Shown piece after piece: positions 8,001 through 17,269 of a stretch of DNA of 64,000 nucleotides. This DNA is from Allobosea sp. Tri-44 (GTDB lineage Bacteria > Pseudomonadota > Alphaproteobacteria > Rhizobiales > Beijerinckiaceae). The stretch spans positions 1 to 64,000 of the forward strand of contig NZ_NBDP01000015.1 of NCBI RefSeq assembly GCF_004123845.1. Direction: 5' to 3'. A program made the position numbers and the translations under genes. How positions within the stretch are numbered: the first letter of the stretch is position 1; each line of letters opens with the position of its first letter. The notes under the pieces are model-generated. The model searched no databases. It saw only the letters and a program-made list of their open reading frames with translations, and had not been told where the DNA came from.

Positions 8001-8813
8001 TGGCTGCGCGAGGTCGCGCCCGCGATCAGCGTCGCTTTCCGGCGCACGGCTCTGGCGGGGTCAGTACTTTGCGCCTTCCTCCTGCTGCGCCATGGCTTCC
8101 ACGGGCCGTTGCTCGCTTCCGACGTCCCGGTCACCCTCGCCGAAGCAGGCTTCTATGCCGCCTTCGGCTTCATCGGCGCCGTCATCGTCATGATCGCCGG
8201 CTCGGTCCGCCTGCCCGGGCGCTCGGTGCCGGTTCGCCCCGACTGGGCAGCGATTGGCTCCTGCGGCCTGTTCGCACTCCTGCCCGGCCTCGTCGCCAAT
8301 CCGTTGGTGACGGAGCAGCCGCTCGCCGGCCCACTCCTGCTCGACAACGCCGCCATCGGCTATCTCCTGCCGGCGCTGCTCGCCTTCGCGGCGGCGCGCT
8401 GGGCCAGGGAATTCCTCACCGGCGCCGGGGCGCGGCGCATCTTCGGCGTCAGCGCGATCATCGGCGGGCTGGCCTATCTGCTGATCGAGGTCCGGCGCGG
8501 CTTTGTTGGCCGCGATCTCCTGGTCGACGCCAGCAGCGCCAGCGAGCTCTATGCCTATTCGGCAGCGCTCCTGCTCTATGGCGTGGCGCTGCTCGCGCTC
8601 GGCTTCAGATTGCAGTCGAAGGATCTGCGCCTCGCCTCGCTCGGCGTCGTGACGATCGCGATCTGCAAGGCCTTCCTGATCGACATGTCCGGGCTGGAAG
8701 GCCTGTTGCGGGCCTTGTCCTTCATCGGCCTCGGCGCCAGCCTTGTCGCCATCGGGCTCGCCTATCAGAAGCTGCTGCTGCGGGAAGCGGCACGGCCAGA
8801 CATGTCGCGTTGA
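5031..8813 (+). CDS. Large DUF2339 family polytopic membrane protein
   Basis: This is a 1260-residue protein. It has one N-terminal membrane helix (starting MEGFALLGLG), then a short coiled-coil-like stretch (ALELAAHQRAEIDALRADL), then a Pro/Ala/Glu-rich linker to about residue 175. From the motif GSRWAVWIGGVALALGG onward it is almost continuous membrane helices, probably around 30. This matches the DUF2339 predicted membrane proteins; the function is unknown. I start it at 5031 because the upstream frame is not hydrophobic and lacks a site, whereas GAGGGG lies upstream of this ATG. A bidirectional hairpin follows the stop. Confidence 0.85.
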   Translation: MEGFALLGLGLFGFLFIAVPWAAFSALGRGNRALELAAHQRAEIDALRADLSVLRAQLAAGATAGRAPPDQTDEQAETVLVEDAPTPVVTADLDAPTPAPVAAEEPTSSPGPAIDLVAARTIEDPAGKVSGEEPRTPIETLAASVTAPEPDLDVQRSELSPEAEPAAAPAPRRDFEEAIGSRWAVWIGGVALALGGLFLVRYSIEAGLFGPGVRLLLGAAFALIAAGASEYLRRRELPLAITSGSGPLAGLGHASIPGVLAGVAVLSGFGVIFAAHAVYGFIGPGTAFGLMGLLGLAALSASLLHGPALGLFGLLGSYATPFLVASTAPNFVALALFITFVTAVAFLLHRRRPSRIVTLGAVAGHGAWTLLIAFAGGNVSWAAWLAASGSVLALGLIREWPAWRGRAGPDSGWRIAGFELTSLIAIGVPLILSGILWTSHGGPAPLHAAIIVTVAVAVAGAVRHRDLAPLALLAGAAAAGMALLWPTHDGPFGLSPTLPLDLMRLSFAPDAGPGLRWTAGLFALLLGIPPFFALLMRRGSGAGGFLVRGCLAFASALAPVCLLLATALRSNGFERSTGFAALALLLTIALFAASEFLLPVERRSTKTRANPLAFIGSAAYAAAGAIALGLAIAFALRETWLVVGFAVSAAGVALLSALRPIPLLRSMSAALATAALARLVWNPIVSDVGSWPIFNWLIPAYALPALCFAIGALALRERQDRPRLIHETLAAFFFAAFVLLEVRQAFAGADLVPTADLVRLHYLGPRNRLFEEVFCHVLALGLLGAGFVLLARRLGGRVFGVCADIAAITLILVGIGGPGAVLNPVFDGTPVLGWPVFNRLLWYVAVGGLLGLLGYWLGRDGRSRLGDTLNACAAVLVSLGAILIVRHAFSGPVLAPMDGKTAGFAEVVTITLLLLALTAAARIWRELSPGRVTGFALRALAMIAIGWAGLALGIGRNPLFDLSGVEGPVIFNRILWGYGAVICGFAGAAWWLREVAPAISVAFRRTALAGSVLCAFLLLRHGFHGPLLASDVPVTLAEAGFYAAFGFIGAVIVMIAGSVRLPGRSVPVRPDWAAIGSCGLFALLPGLVANPLVTEQPLAGPLLLDNAAIGYLLPALLAFAAARWAREFLTGAGARRIFGVSAIIGGLAYLLIEVRRGFVGRDLLVDASSASELYAYSAALLLYGVALLALGFRLQSKDLRLASLGVVTIAICKAFLIDMSGLEGLLRALSFIGLGASLVAIGLAYQKLLLREAARPDMSR

Positions 8814-8829
8814 ACGACAAGGCGCATTG

Positions 8830-8860
8830 AAAAAGCCTCCCGCGTCGATCCGCGGGAGGC
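8830..8860 (-). terminator. Rho-independent terminator between convergent genes
   Basis: A perfect 10-bp stem GCCTCCCGCG / CGCGGGAGGC (8835-8844 and 8851-8860) with a six-base loop. On the minus strand it is followed by five T residues, so it should terminate the secreted-protein gene at 8917-9372. Lacking a T-tract on the plus strand, it may act only weakly for the DUF2339 gene. Confidence 0.75.
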
Positions 8861-8916
8861 TCGAATATCCCTGGCGGAAGCGCTCCCGGTGAACCGGGCG
8901 CGCTCCGATCGTCAGC

Positions 8917-9372
8917 TCAGCCCTTGAGCCTGGTATTGCACTGGCTCCAGTAGCCGCCGCCCTTCTCGATCCATTTCAGCTCGCCATTGGCGTTGGCCGT
9001 CTTGTTGGCGTTGTATTGGTCGACGCAGGTCTTGAGGCGCGCCTTGCCGGCGGTTTCATTAGAGTACTTCGGCGCCACCGCCCGCGGAAATACCGCGGCT
9101 TTGGCCTTGCCGGCGGGCTTGGCCGGCGTGGTCGCGGCCGGGGTTGCCGCCGGAGCATCCGTCACGGCTGCCGCGGCATCATTGTCCGAGGCGTCGTCAT
9201 CGGCGCAGTTGGCCTTGCGGAAATCGTTCCACTTCTGGCCCTTCAGCGTGTTCGCCTTCTTGGCGTCCTGATACTTAGTGCTGCACTCTTTCATGGTCAG
9301 GGCCGAGGCCGGCGCAGCGGCGAAGCTCGCGGCCATGAACGCAAGGGCGGTGGAGAACAGAAGCGTCTTCAT
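8917..9372 (-). CDS. Secreted protein with duplicated Cys-containing motif
   Basis: This is a 151-residue protein with a clean signal peptide cleaved at about Ala24 (PASA). The mature part has two similar Cys-framed units separated by an Ala/Pro-rich linker: M-K-E-C-x3-Y-x2-A-K-K ending in a second Cys near residue 56, and L-K-T-C-x3-Y-x2-N-K-T ending in a Cys near the C-terminus. Each unit may be held by one disulfide. The layout recalls PsiF-repeat proteins but the match is not close. GGGAG precedes the ATG and a strong terminator follows. Confidence 0.7.
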   Translation of the reverse strand: MKTLLFSTALAFMAASFAAAPASALTMKECSTKYQDAKKANTLKGQKWNDFRKANCADDDASDNDAAAAVTDAPAATPAATTPAKPAGKAKAAVFPRAVAPKYSNETAGKARLKTCVDQYNANKTANANGELKWIEKGGGYWSQCNTRLKG

Positions 9373-9383
9373 GAGCAGTCTCC

Positions 9384-9443
9384 CTAGATCACGATGATTT
9401 TGGATCGTATCGATCCAAAATCATAAGACGTGATCGATTCTAG
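9384..9443. repeat. Imperfect 60-bp palindrome
   Basis: The arms CTAGATCACG...ATTTTGGATCG and CGATCCAAAATC...CGTGATCGATTCTAG form a long imperfect inverted repeat around position 9412. The core arms GATTTTGGATCG / CGATCCAAAATC are perfect. It lies directly beside a second palindromic element and upstream of the secreted-protein gene on the minus strand. Confidence 0.65.
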
Positions 9444-9447
9444 AACT

Positions 9448-9500
9448 TAGAGCAGGATTCCTGCGAAAAACCGGTTCCCACTTTTTCGCATCCTGCTCTA
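9448..9500. repeat. REP-like palindromic repeat of the Rhizobiales type
   Basis: A 53-bp element with outer arms TAGAGCAGGA / TCCTGCTCTA and inner arms around GCGAAAAA and TTTTTCGC, centred on CCGGTTCCCA. The layout (AGAGCA...AAAGTGGGAACCGGTTTT...TGCTCT) is the same as the abundant palindromic repeats of Bradyrhizobium, Methylobacterium and relatives. It is probably one of many dispersed copies. Confidence 0.65.
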
Positions 9501-9621
9501 GGCGGTGAGTCGAACTCGCCAAGGCGAGCTTAACCAACGACACGAATCTCTGCCATCGCCTTGCGGCAACTTCTGGGCCGCTCAGGCGTTTACAGATCCG
9601 GTCAATACAGAGGATCAGATC

Positions 9622-9828
9622 ATGAAGACATTCACCCTCGTCGGGCTCGCCATCATGGCTTCGGCCCTGGCCGCCTGCAACACGGTCGAGCAACGGGTCG
9701 GCGGCGCCGCAGTCGGCGCAGGGACGGGGGCGGTCGTTGCCGGGCCGGTCGGAGCCGTGGTCGGCGGGGCCGCCGGCGCGGTCACCGCTCCGACAGTGGT
9801 TCGCTCCACGCGCCGCGCGACGCGGTAG
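9622..9828 (+). CDS. Small glycine-zipper lipoprotein
   Basis: This is a 68-residue protein with a lipoprotein signal ending Leu-Ala-Ala-Cys at residue 19. The mature part is a Gly/Ala/Val-rich glycine zipper (GGAAVGAGTG, GAVVGGAAGA) and ends in a basic Arg-rich tail. Such proteins (OsmB- and entericidin-like) are usually small envelope lipoproteins, often stress-induced. The ATG has an AGAGGA site upstream; the longer upstream open frame lacks one. No partner gene is apparent. Confidence 0.7.
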   Translation: MKTFTLVGLAIMASALAACNTVEQRVGGAAVGAGTGAVVAGPVGAVVGGAAGAVTAPTVVRSTRRATR

Positions 9829-9935
9829 TCTTAAAATCCGGCTTTCTTGCGCGGCGGCGGAACTACGCCGCCGCTCCGTCGTTTCGACCATGAAGCTTTC
9901 GAGCCCAGAAACTTTCAAGCTCATGGAGTTGACGG

Positions 9936-10577
9936 ATGGACAACGACAAGCGCCTGCCGCCCGACGTGCCCAACACGGATGAGATGCGGGACGAGATCGA
10001 CCGCGCGACAGGCAGCGTTGCGGCACGTGCGGCCGATCTTGCCAATCGGACGGCAGAAACCGTCAAGGACGGTTATGGCCGGGCCAAGGAAAAGCTCGCC
10101 GAGCTCGATCCCGGCGACACGCTGCGCGAAGCAGGCCGATACGCCCAGGAGACCGGCGAGGCCGCAGTCGAGACGGTCGAACGCCATCCGCTAGCAGCCT
10201 TCGCCATAGGCGCCCTCAGCGTCGGCCTGATCGCCTGGGCGGTGACGCCCCGCCGTTCGAGCTGGCAGCCGGATACCAGCGGCTGGAGCACCACGTTGCG
10301 CGACTATGGCGATCAAGCGTTGCGCGCTGGACGTGATCTGATCGGCAGCGGCCGCGAGCAGGTCGATCGGAGTCGCGACTACGTCGCCCGCGGGCAGGAT
10401 TATCTCGATGTCGGCCGCGACTATGCCCGTGAAGGCGGCCGCGCGCTGATGCGCCGCGGCGAGCGCGAACCGCTGGCGGCCGTGGTCGGTATAGGCTTGG
10501 CGCTCTACGTGGTCAGCGCGCTTTTGAGCAGCGGCAGCAGTCAGGCACAGCCTGTCCGCCGCCGGGCCAAACGATAA
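9936..10577 (+). CDS. ElaB/YqjD/DUF883-like membrane-anchored protein
   Basis: This is a 213-residue protein. The N-terminal 75 residues are a charged amphipathic helix (SVAARAADLANRTAETVKDG) like those in the ElaB/YqjD family, followed by a hydrophobic segment near residues 86-103 (LAAFAIGALSVGLIAWAV). A second Arg/Asp/Gly-rich helical region follows, then a second hydrophobic segment near 180-198 and a basic C-terminus. YqjD-type proteins anchor to the inner membrane and can bind ribosomes; that role is not shown here. GGAG precedes the ATG. Confidence 0.6.
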   Translation: MDNDKRLPPDVPNTDEMRDEIDRATGSVAARAADLANRTAETVKDGYGRAKEKLAELDPGDTLREAGRYAQETGEAAVETVERHPLAAFAIGALSVGLIAWAVTPRRSSWQPDTSGWSTTLRDYGDQALRAGRDLIGSGREQVDRSRDYVARGQDYLDVGRDYAREGGRALMRRGEREPLAAVVGIGLALYVVSALLSSGSSQAQPVRRRAKR

Positions 10578-10592
10578 AGTCGCCTATCGAAT

Positions 10593-10871
10593 TCAGCCCG
10601 ACCGGCGCGAGGCTTTCTCCGCCTGGCGGGCTGCCTGCTTTTCGGACTCGCCCGCGCGCACGAGGCTGGTGATCGCGAGCGGGCGCCTTCCCGATTTCTC
10701 GGCGATGATGCGGTCCTGCTCCTGGATCGCTTCCAGCGCGGGATCGTCGCCATCGATCCCGCCGAGCAAATCGGTGGGAACACGGCGGTTGGAGCTGCGC
10801 GAGCCATCTTCATAGAACACGTCGAACAGGACGTAGGCGGCGTCGAGCGGTTTCGATTTCTTGCGGGCCAT
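10593..10871 (-). CDS. Small hypothetical protein
   Basis: This is a 92-residue soluble protein beginning MARKKSKPLD, with a beta segment (AYVLFDVFYEDGS), an Asp-rich middle and a long charged C-terminal helix (ESEKQAARQAEKASRR). An AGGA site lies nine to ten bases before the ATG at 10871. A longer reading frame upstream is rejected because it is Arg/Pro-rich shadow sequence. It converges on the membrane-anchored protein to its left. Family not recognised. Confidence 0.6.
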   Translation of the reverse strand: MARKKSKPLDAAYVLFDVFYEDGSRSSNRRVPTDLLGGIDGDDPALEAIQEQDRIIAEKSGRRPLAITSLVRAGESEKQAARQAEKASRRSG

Positions 10872-11029
10872 GGTCGATCCTGTCGGTTGGGCGCCCCCTC
10901 CGGCAGCAGCGCGCAGGGCGGGCCGAGGGATCGCGGAGCCGCCCAGAGGCGGCAGAATGCTGTGAGCGCGAGGTAACTCCCTCGCGCCGACAAGGCAAGC
11001 CGCAACGGCGCCCGTCGCTGTCGTAAGGC

Positions 11030-11776
11030 CTATTTCAGGCTGATCGTTTCGACGATCTTGGAGTCGAGCACAAGGTCGTCGCTGGCACCCATCAGCCAGA
11101 GCTGGTCCGCGGTGAAGCGCAGGATCGGCCGATCCCACCAGCGATCGAGCATGGCGGCGAGTGCTACCGCCTCAGCCGCGTCGAGATCCTCGTTCAGGTT
11201 CCAGATGCCGACGACATAGAGATCGCTGGTCGACCGCCCGAGCGCCCGTTGGATGAGATGGAAGGCGTTCTGACCGTCGCGGCGCTCCGGATAGAGCCTG
11301 AGATAAAGCCGCCCGCGATTGACATTGCCGGAGAACAGGCCGCGCAGTTCCATCTCAACCGGGCCAAGGCGCGACAAGGCGTCCCGCGCAGCTTGGTCGA
11401 TCGTCGGCGGCGCACCGACCGAGAGCGAGCCACACACTGTCGCATGTAGCTTTGCCTGCCGCTGCGCGACCAGATCCCAGGCGATCTTCGCCGCGAACGG
11501 CGCCTGGCGCAGCTCCCGCTCGAGTTCCCTGTAAGCCGACGCCTCCGGCAGGTCGAGCGTCGGCACCACCAACGAGTAGATCGGCGGGTGCCGGCCATTC
11601 TCGTAATGCGTGCCGTCCTTCCGCGCGATCGCCTTGGGATGGTGCGGATCGATCAGCGGCAGATGCGCCAGCCGGTAGCCGTCGTCCAGCGCCATGCCGG
11701 CGCCGGCAACGAAAGCCGTCCGGCTCCGGAGATAGCCGAGCTCATCGTCGCCGATCAGCTCGGCCTGCGTCGTCAC
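11030..11776 (-). CDS. Unknown protein coupled to iolB
   Basis: This is a 248-residue cytoplasmic protein at the end of the iol operon. I start it at a GTG at 11776 that overlaps the iolB stop as GTGA, the classic coupling arrangement; an ATG at 11800 inside iolB is the alternative. It contains a His-Ala-Thr-Val segment (AKLHATVCGS) of the HxT type found in 2H phosphoesterases, but I do not see a convincing second HxT, so that assignment is weak. Other conserved-looking parts are HPPIYSLVVPTLDLP and LYVVGIWNLNEDL. Its place implies a link to inositol metabolism. Confidence 0.6.
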   Translation of the reverse strand: MTTQAELIGDDELGYLRSRTAFVAGAGMALDDGYRLAHLPLIDPHHPKAIARKDGTHYENGRHPPIYSLVVPTLDLPEASAYRELERELRQAPFAAKIAWDLVAQRQAKLHATVCGSLSVGAPPTIDQAARDALSRLGPVEMELRGLFSGNVNRGRLYLRLYPERRDGQNAFHLIQRALGRSTSDLYVVGIWNLNEDLDAAEAVALAAMLDRWWDRPILRFTADQLWLMGASDDLVLDSKIVETISLK

Positions 11777-12585
11777 GGTCGCCACGCCTTCAGCATCCAC
11801 TCATGCACGGGGTCGTTATGGAATTTCCAGACCCGCTTCGGCCCGGCCATGACGTTGAGGTAATAGAGTTCGTAGCCGTGCGGGGCGCCGACGGGATGGT
11901 AGCCCTTCGGCACCAGCACCACGTCGCCGTCCTCGAAAGCCATGGTCTCGTCGAGCGAACGATCGTCGGTATAGACACGCTGGAAGCCGAAGCCCTGGGG
12001 CGGATTGAGCCGGTGATAATAGGTCTCCTCCAGCAGGGATTCTGCCGGCAGCCGGTCCTGGTCGTGCTTGTGCGGCGGGTAGCTCGACCAGCAGCCCGAC
12101 GGCGTGATCACCTCGACGACGAGGAGGCCATCGGCGGCCTCCGTCTCCGGCAGGATGTTGCGGACATGGCGGGTGTTGCTGCCCTCGCCGCGCGTCAGGG
12201 CGCCGACATCGGCCGGGCCGATGACGCGGGCCGGCCTTGCGCCAGCCTTGCCCGGAGCCGAGCAGATCGCGAATTCGCACGGCCCCTGCGCCGTGACGGT
12301 CCAGTTCGAGCCCGCCGGGACATAGAGCGACCAGGGATCGGGCTCGAAGGGCGAGGAACGCCCGCCGATCACGCCGAAATCCTCGGCCCCGGCGCTGGCC
12401 GAGACCTTGCCCGAAAGCAGGACGAGGCAATGTTCCCTGTTGCCGGTTTCGCGCGACAGTATCTGCCCGTCGGCAAGGCGATGCACGGCGAAGCCGACAT
12501 GCTCCCAACCGGCCGATTGCGGGGTGACCTCGTGGATGCGCCCCTCGGCGTCAGGCGCCTGCGGCTTGACCAGCAGCTTCGACAT
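11773..12585 (-). CDS. iolB: 5-deoxy-glucuronate isomerase IolB
   Basis: IolB isomerises 5-deoxy-glucuronate to 2-deoxy-5-keto-D-gluconate in myo-inositol catabolism. At 270 residues it has the family length. It shows the cupin metal motif SSYPPHKHD near residues 168-176, the Glu-Glu-Thr-Tyr-Tyr that follows, and a C-terminal GYHPV...YYLNVMAG segment. It follows iolE after 14 bases and its stop overlaps the start of the next gene by four bases. Position in iolR-C-D-E-B order supports the call. Confidence 0.95.
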   Translation of the reverse strand: MSKLLVKPQAPDAEGRIHEVTPQSAGWEHVGFAVHRLADGQILSRETGNREHCLVLLSGKVSASAGAEDFGVIGGRSSPFEPDPWSLYVPAGSNWTVTAQGPCEFAICSAPGKAGARPARVIGPADVGALTRGEGSNTRHVRNILPETEAADGLLVVEVITPSGCWSSYPPHKHDQDRLPAESLLEETYYHRLNPPQGFGFQRVYTDDRSLDETMAFEDGDVVLVPKGYHPVGAPHGYELYYLNVMAGPKRVWKFHNDPVHEWMLKAWRP

Positions 12586-12599
12586 GATCGTTCCCGGGC

Positions 12600-13499
12600 T
12601 CAGACGAGCCCGGCCTCCTTCAGGCTCTGCTTGAGATGGGCGACTCCCTTCCTGGCATAGGTAAGCGGGTGCGCCTTCTCGGGATCCTGCTCCGCTTCGA
12701 CCACGACCCAGCCGGAATAGCCCGGCAGCGCCTTGAACACCGCGGGGTAGTCGACCATGCCGTCACCCGGCACGGTGTAGACGCCAAGCTCCTTGCCCTT
12801 GCCGAGGATGGCGTCGAGGAAGCTCCAATCCTCGCGGCGCGCCTGCTCCATCACCGCCTTGCGCACATCCTTGGCATGGAAGTGACTGATCCGGGTGCGG
12901 TAGCGCTCAGCAAGCTTGACCGGATCGGCCCCGCCCCAGGTCGCATGGCCGGTGTCGAGCAGGAGATGCACCGCCTCGCCCGTCGCTGCCATGAAGGCAT
13001 CGATATCGGCCTCGCTCTCGACGATCGTGCCCATATGGTGGTGGTAGACCAGCCGGACACCCTCGGCGAGCGTGCGTTCGGCGACCTCGGTGATCCTCCG
13101 GCCGAACTGCGCCCACTCACCAGCGGCCAGCACCGGACGCTGCGACAGCGGCTTGTTGCGATCACCATGGATCGCATTCGAGGTCTCGGCGAAGACCAGC
13201 ACGGTCGAGCCCATCGCCTTGAGCAGGTCGAGATGATCACGCAGATGCTTCATCTCCTCATCGGCATCGCGCTTCAGCAGCTCAGCCGAATACCAGCCGG
13301 AGATGCAGGCCATGCCGAACGGGTCGAGCGCCGCCTTCAACGCTCCGGGCTCGCGCGGGAACTTGTGGCCGAGCTCCATGCCGACGAAGCCGGCTTCGCG
13401 GGCTTCGGCCAGGCAGGTTTCAAGCGGCGTCGCGCCGCCGATATCCTGCAGGTCGTCATTCGACCAGCCTATGGGGTTGGCGCCGATACGGATAGGCAT
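12600..13499 (-). CDS. iolE: Myo-inosose-2 dehydratase IolE
   Basis: IolE removes water from 2-keto-myo-inositol to give 3D-trihydroxycyclohexane-1,2-dione. The 299-residue protein has the TIM-barrel features of the xylose-isomerase-like family: start IGANPIGWSNDD, GMELGHKFP near residue 40, the metal-site His pair region YHHHMGT, LLDTGHATWGG, HFHAKDVR and the C-terminal WVVVEAEQDP. It lies 15 bases after the iolD stop and 14 before iolB, in one operon. Confidence 0.95.
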   Translation of the reverse strand: MPIRIGANPIGWSNDDLQDIGGATPLETCLAEAREAGFVGMELGHKFPREPGALKAALDPFGMACISGWYSAELLKRDADEEMKHLRDHLDLLKAMGSTVLVFAETSNAIHGDRNKPLSQRPVLAAGEWAQFGRRITEVAERTLAEGVRLVYHHHMGTIVESEADIDAFMAATGEAVHLLLDTGHATWGGADPVKLAERYRTRISHFHAKDVRKAVMEQARREDWSFLDAILGKGKELGVYTVPGDGMVDYPAVFKALPGYSGWVVVEAEQDPEKAHPLTYARKGVAHLKQSLKEAGLV

Positions 13500-13514
13500 C
13501 TCGTCCTCTTTGGC

Positions 13515-15356
<1,842 letters not shown>

Positions 15357-15367
15357 GCGGTATCTCC

Positions 15368-17269
15368 TCAGCGCGCTTGCCAGGCCTCGACCAGCCGGCC
15401 GAAGCGCTCGGCCATCATCGCGGTCGCGGCCTCGTCGTCGAGCGCGCCCGCAAGCCAGCCGCGCGCCGCCTCGCCGAAGATGCTGCGCCCGACCGCAAAC
15501 CCCTTCACCGTCTTCGCCGTCTGCGCCAGCCGGAAAGCCGTCTCCAGCTCCGGCAGCGGCGCATCGAGCCCGAGCAGCACGACGCCGCGGCAATAGGGAT
15601 CGTTCTCGGCTATCGCGGCATCGATCGCGGCCCAGGCTGCCGCGCTCGGCTGCGCTTCCAGCTTCCACCAATCCGGCTTGATGCCGATCGCGTAGAGCCG
15701 GCGCATCACGCTAGCCATCGTGCCGTCGCCGACCGCCCCATTTTTCGAGCAGATGATCTCGACCAGCAGCTCGCGGCCGACCTGCCGGCAGGCGAGCGCG
15801 ACGCGCTTCAGGGTCGCTTCCTGCTCGGCCTTCAGCGCCGCATCGTCGTCGGGATGGTAGAAGGCCAGCACCTTGGCGACATGATCGACCGGCCATTCAT
15901 TCAGCGCCGCGCCGAGCGAGCCGTCCGCATCGGTCTCCAGCCTGAGCGGCCGTGAGCCCGGTACTTCCAGGGGCCGCGCCACCCAGAAGCCGTGATCGCC
16001 GGCGCGGAACAGCGCCTCGCGGCCATGGCGCCCGTCGAGCAGCATACCGAAGCCCTCGGCACCCTTGGCAATCCGCGCCGCAGCATCGACGGCGAGCCGC
16101 TTGAAGAGTTGGATGCGCTCATGCGGCACGCCCGCCTCGTCGGCCATCGCCTCGATCTGGGAGCGGTGATCGATGGCGAGCGCCATCAGCGTCGCGGCCT
16201 GCGGCCGGCGCGTCGTCGCCCAGTGGACGTGGTTGATCGCGATGTCATGGCGGAGTGCCCGGTGCGGCGAGCCCTCCTTCAGGAAGAACTGCAATTCGGC
16301 GAAGGTCGGGCTCTCAGGCGAGCAGAGCAGGCGCGAGACGGCGAAAGCGCCGCAGGCATTGGCCCAGCTGCAGCAGGTCTCGATCGGCTCGTCGCTGAGA
16401 TAGCCGCGCAGGAAGCCGGACATGAAGGCGTCGCCGGCGCCGAGCACGTTGTAGACCTCGACCGGGAAACCCGGCCCCTTGATGCCGTCTTCGATCGAGG
16501 CCGGAATGGCGCCTGGAAAGACGACGCAACCCATCGGCCCAAGCTTGCAGACGATCGTCGCCTTGCTCAGCGCACGGATATTTCGGATCGCGGCGAGCGT
16601 GTCCTCCGAGCCGCCGGCGGCGTGCAGTTCCTCTTCGGTGCCGACGATCAGGTCGCACTCCGGCAGGATCGCCTGGAGGTGCTGGGTCACCGTGTCGGAG
16701 CGGATATAGCGCTCCTCGCCGGCGGCATGGCCGGCGAGACCCCAGAGATTGGGGCGGTAATCGACATCGAACACGACCTTGCGGCCATGCTTGCGGGCAA
16801 TCGCGATCGCATTCCTCTGTGCCTTGGCGGCATTGGGGATCGCGAAATGCGTGCCGGTGACCACGACCGCCCTGGCAGAGGCAATGAAGGCCTCGTCGAT
16901 CTCGCTCTCGTCGAGCGCGGCGTCAGCGCAGTCGGTGCGGTAGAAGATCAGAGGGAAGGTCTTCTCGTCGCGCACGCCGAGGATGACGAGCGAGGTCAGG
17001 CGCTTGGGATCGACGACGACGCCCTTGGTCTCGACGCCCTCGCGCTGCAATTGCTCCAGGATGAAGCGGCCCATCTGCTCATTGCCGACACGAGTGATCA
17101 CCGCGGATTTGAGGCCGAGCCGGGCGGTGCCGATCGCGATATTGGTCGGGCAGCCGCCGACCGCCTTGGAGAACGAGGCCATATCCTCCAGCCGACCGCC
17201 GATCTGCTGGCCGTAGAGATCAACCGAAGAACGGCCGATCGAGATCAGGTCGAGCACGGGTTCAGGCAT
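15368..17269 (-). CDS. iolC: 5-dehydro-2-deoxygluconokinase fused to a DUF2090 aldolase-like domain
   Basis: This is a bifunctional-looking 633-residue protein. Residues 1-320 are a PfkB-family sugar kinase that phosphorylates 5-dehydro-2-deoxy-gluconate: N-terminal SVDLYGQQIGG, GGCPTNIA at 38-45, and the anion-hole/base motif GAGD at 277-280 with Asp280 as catalytic base. Residues 325-633 form a DUF2090 domain (MALAIDHRSQ, DGRHG, LLVEIIC, WWKLEAQP), thought to act as the aldolase of the next step in place of a separate IolJ. Such fusions are normal in alphaproteobacteria. Its start lies eight bases inside the iolR coding end. Confidence 0.93.
   Translation of the reverse strand: MPEPVLDLISIGRSSVDLYGQQIGGRLEDMASFSKAVGGCPTNIAIGTARLGLKSAVITRVGNEQMGRFILEQLQREGVETKGVVVDPKRLTSLVILGVRDEKTFPLIFYRTDCADAALDESEIDEAFIASARAVVVTGTHFAIPNAAKAQRNAIAIARKHGRKVVFDVDYRPNLWGLAGHAAGEERYIRSDTVTQHLQAILPECDLIVGTEEELHAAGGSEDTLAAIRNIRALSKATIVCKLGPMGCVVFPGAIPASIEDGIKGPGFPVEVYNVLGAGDAFMSGFLRGYLSDEPIETCCSWANACGAFAVSRLLCSPESPTFAELQFFLKEGSPHRALRHDIAINHVHWATTRRPQAATLMALAIDHRSQIEAMADEAGVPHERIQLFKRLAVDAAARIAKGAEGFGMLLDGRHGREALFRAGDHGFWVARPLEVPGSRPLRLETDADGSLGAALNEWPVDHVAKVLAFYHPDDDAALKAEQEATLKRVALACRQVGRELLVEIICSKNGAVGDGTMASVMRRLYAIGIKPDWWKLEAQPSAAAWAAIDAAIAENDPYCRGVVLLGLDAPLPELETAFRLAQTAKTVKGFAVGRSIFGEAARGWLAGALDDEAATAMMAERFGRLVEAWQAR

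Noticed and set aside
9421..10026. Minus-strand open frame of 201 codons
   Set aside because: It spans a REP-like repeat and lies antisense to two genes with ribosome sites and clear protein features.
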